Assembly: GCA_965365445.1 (NCBI GenBank)
Contig: CBDUBS010000205.1
Location: forward strand, 1 to 6,617
Reading direction: 5' to 3'
Origin: CBDUBS01 sp965365445
GTDB taxonomy: Bacteria > Bacteroidota > Rhodothermia > Rhodothermales > DASSAV01
DNA length: 6,617 bases
Shown: positions 5,200 to 6,617 of the stretch, piece after piece
Position numbering within the stretch: the stretch's first letter is position 1
Layout of the letters: each line of letters begins with the position of its first letter
Translations under genes and position numbers: made by a program
Notes under the pieces: model-generated
Told to the model about the DNA's origin: nothing
The model's database searches: none
What the model saw: the letters and a program-made list of their open reading frames with translations, nothing else

Positions 5200-6617
5200 C
5201 TATCGGCGCCTGCCGTTCAGCACTTCGTCCAGGCGCTCCCGAAGCACCCTTCGCCCATATTCCTTTCCCATCTCCAGAATCCTTTCCTGGTTGGTTTGCC
5301 GCGCTGGTTGGGGCGGAGCGGGATAATCGACTCGCCGGGTGCGTTCGGGGGTGCTTGGAGTCGTGCTTACCCGACGCGTGGTACGGCGGGACGATTGGCG
5401 TGCCCGGACCGGTTTGCCCGGATGCGGCTTTCCGTCGGTGTAGATGAGCAAGCGCCATCCCGGCTCGATGTGGTCGTCCGGAAGGCCGTTCCACGACTGG
5501 ATATCGGATATGGTCACTCCATACCGCTTTGCGATGTTGCCCAGCGTGTCGCCCCTGCGAACGATGTATGTTATGGAAGAAGGCGTAGCTTCGTCTTTCG
5601 TTGGGACGGATTTTTCTGCCGCAGGCAGATCAGGCTCTTGCTGTTTTGAGAGCGTACCGGGATTCGGGAGCGTATCGGTGGGGGCGGCCGGTTCCGGGCT
5701 GGACGGTTCGGCATAGGGGCGACCCGGTGTATGCACGGCCGGCTTGGCGCGGGATTGCGCCGGCTTGAGCGGTTCGTAGGCGCGTACACCATACCGGACG
5801 CGTACCGGCCGGGCGGTTTCCGCCAGGTTCGGCGCTCCGGAAGGAAGGCGAAGGCGCATCCCCTCGCGAATCCGAGGGTGCTTCAGTCCGTTCAACGCCA
5901 TTAGTTCATCGGTCGTGCTGCCGTACTGGGTTGCCACCGCTAACAGGGTTTCTCCCGCCGCTACGATGTGCATCTGTGGGATGTCCAGATCCTGACGGGA
6001 TAGTCTGGCGGCCAGCTTTTGATAGCTTCCAAGAGGTATTCGTACGGCATATCCCTGCGGAGAAGGGGGCAGCACAGAGCGGCGAAGCGCCGGATTCAAT
6101 GCCTTCAGCACCGGCAGGCCGGCTCCGGAAAGCTCCGCCAGCTTATCCAGAGGAAAACGACCGGGTAAGGTAACCAGATCATACGCGTACGTAGGCCCGT
6201 CTGTGCTTCGGGTGGCGCCGTATGCTTCCGGGTTTGATGCAACGAGCGCCGTGGCGATGTACATCGGAACGTAGTTGCGAGTCTCCTTTGGAAGGAACCG
6301 ATACAGGCTCCAGAACGACACAGCGGCGCCGGGCGAACTGCGGCGCAGGCGAGCCACGGCTTTGTTCACATTACCGGGGCCGCAATTATATGCCGCCAGC
6401 GCCAGATGCCAGTCCCCGTACATGCCATACAACGATTTGAGATACTGTGCAGCAGCCCGAGTTGCCTTTTCCGGATCGAGCCGCTCATCGACCCATGTAT
6501 CGTATACGAGACCGTACTCCCGTCCGGTCGCCGGCATGAATTGCCAGATTCCGGCAGCTCCTACAGGGCTCCGGGCCCTTGGATTGAGGCCGCTCTCGAT
6601 GAGCGCCAGGTACTTCA
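5200..6617 (-). CDS. mltD: MltD-like membrane-bound lytic murein transglycosylase with two LysM domains (N-terminus beyond the right edge)
   Basis: The frame is open from the right edge through 471 codons to TAG at 5200-5202, so the N-terminus is missing; the first internal ATG at 6537 is not the start. The SLT (GH23) domain comes first. The catalytic Glu is E7 of the visible part in LALIESGLNP, followed by GAAGIWQFMPATG, then AAYNCGPGNV at about 74-83 and ETRNYVPMYIA at 111-121. Such enzymes cleave the MurNAc-GlcNAc bond of peptidoglycan, leaving a 1,6-anhydro end. Two LysM peptidoglycan-binding domains follow: about 215-258 (HIVAAGETLLAVATQYG, then LMALNGL) and about 349-392 (TYIVRRGDTLGNIAKRYG, then IQSWNGL). 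A Pro/Ala/Glu-rich linker of about 90 residues joins them. After the second LysM comes a tail of nearly 80 residues rich in Arg, Thr and Pro, ending in a likely helix. The missing N-terminus should hold a signal peptide. The thioesterase gene follows on the same strand. Confidence 0.93.
   Translation of the reverse strand, partial: KYLALIESGLNPRARSPVGAAGIWQFMPATGREYGLVYDTWVDERLDPEKATRAAAQYLKSLYGMYGDWHLALAAYNCGPGNVNKAVARLRRSSPGAAVSFWSLYRFLPKETRNYVPMYIATALVASNPEAYGATRSTDGPTYAYDLVTLPGRFPLDKLAELSGAGLPVLKALNPALRRSVLPPSPQGYAVRIPLGSYQKLAARLSRQDLDIPQMHIVAAGETLLAVATQYGSTTDELMALNGLKHPRIREGMRLRLPSGAPNLAETARPVRVRYGVRAYEPLKPAQSRAKPAVHTPGRPYAEPSSPEPAAPTDTLPNPGTLSKQQEPDLPAAEKSVPTKDEATPSSITYIVRRGDTLGNIAKRYGVTISDIQSWNGLPDDHIEPGWRLLIYTDGKPHPGKPVRARQSSRRTTRRVSTTPSTPERTRRVDYPAPPQPARQTNQERILEMGKEYGRRVLRERLDEVLNGRRR

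Noticed and set aside
5037..5447. 136-codon plus-strand frame over the thioesterase promoter and transglycosylase 3' end
   Set aside because: It is antisense to the well-supported transglycosylase, with composition expected of a shadow frame and no motif.

Overview
The window looks like ordinary chromosomal housekeeping DNA from a moderately GC-rich, Gram-negative-type bacterium. The evidence is a periplasmic or outer-membrane-type lytic transglycosylase with LysM domains, a secreted serine hydrolase and a short SRP RNA with no Alu domain. Shine-Dalgarno signals are weak or absent before most starts. Together with the style of the proteins this would fit the Rhodothermota/Bacteroidota side of the tree, but that placement is an inference and not firm. 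I saw no tRNA, rRNA, CRISPR array, transposase or phage gene.

Layout, left to right. (1) 1-431, minus: the 5' part of a coiled-coil protein of unknown function that runs off the left edge. (2) 432-954: a gene-free stretch of about 520 bp with several inverted repeats. (3) 955-2244, plus: an exported serine hydrolase of the beta-lactamase/penicillin-binding-protein fold. (4) 2249-2347, minus: the 99-nt signal recognition particle RNA, converging on the hydrolase gene with only 4 bp between them. (5) 2443-3054, minus: a membrane-anchored protein of a conserved but uncharacterised family. (6) 3055-3252: a divergent intergenic region with a 19-bp tandem repeat and three tight hairpins. (7) 3253-4557, plus: a PLP-dependent Cys/Met-metabolism enzyme resembling methionine gamma-lyase. 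(8) 4593-5018, minus: a hotdog-fold acyl-CoA thioesterase, converging on the lyase gene through a shared GC-rich hairpin. (9) 5019-5199: an intergenic region with a plausible sigma-70-type promoter for the thioesterase and two inverted repeats. (10) 5200-6617, minus: an MltD-like lytic transglycosylase with two LysM domains, cut at its N-terminus by the right edge.

The genes do not form one pathway. They are mostly single transcription units in alternating orientation: cell-wall turnover (MltD), acyl-CoA or sulfur amino-acid catabolism (thioesterase, lyase), protein targeting (SRP RNA) and an extracytoplasmic hydrolase. I found no defence, mobile or biosynthetic system. The points most worth a second look are the SRP RNA, the repeat- and hairpin-rich leader of the lyase gene, the uncharacterised membrane-anchored protein and the structured 520-bp intergenic region.
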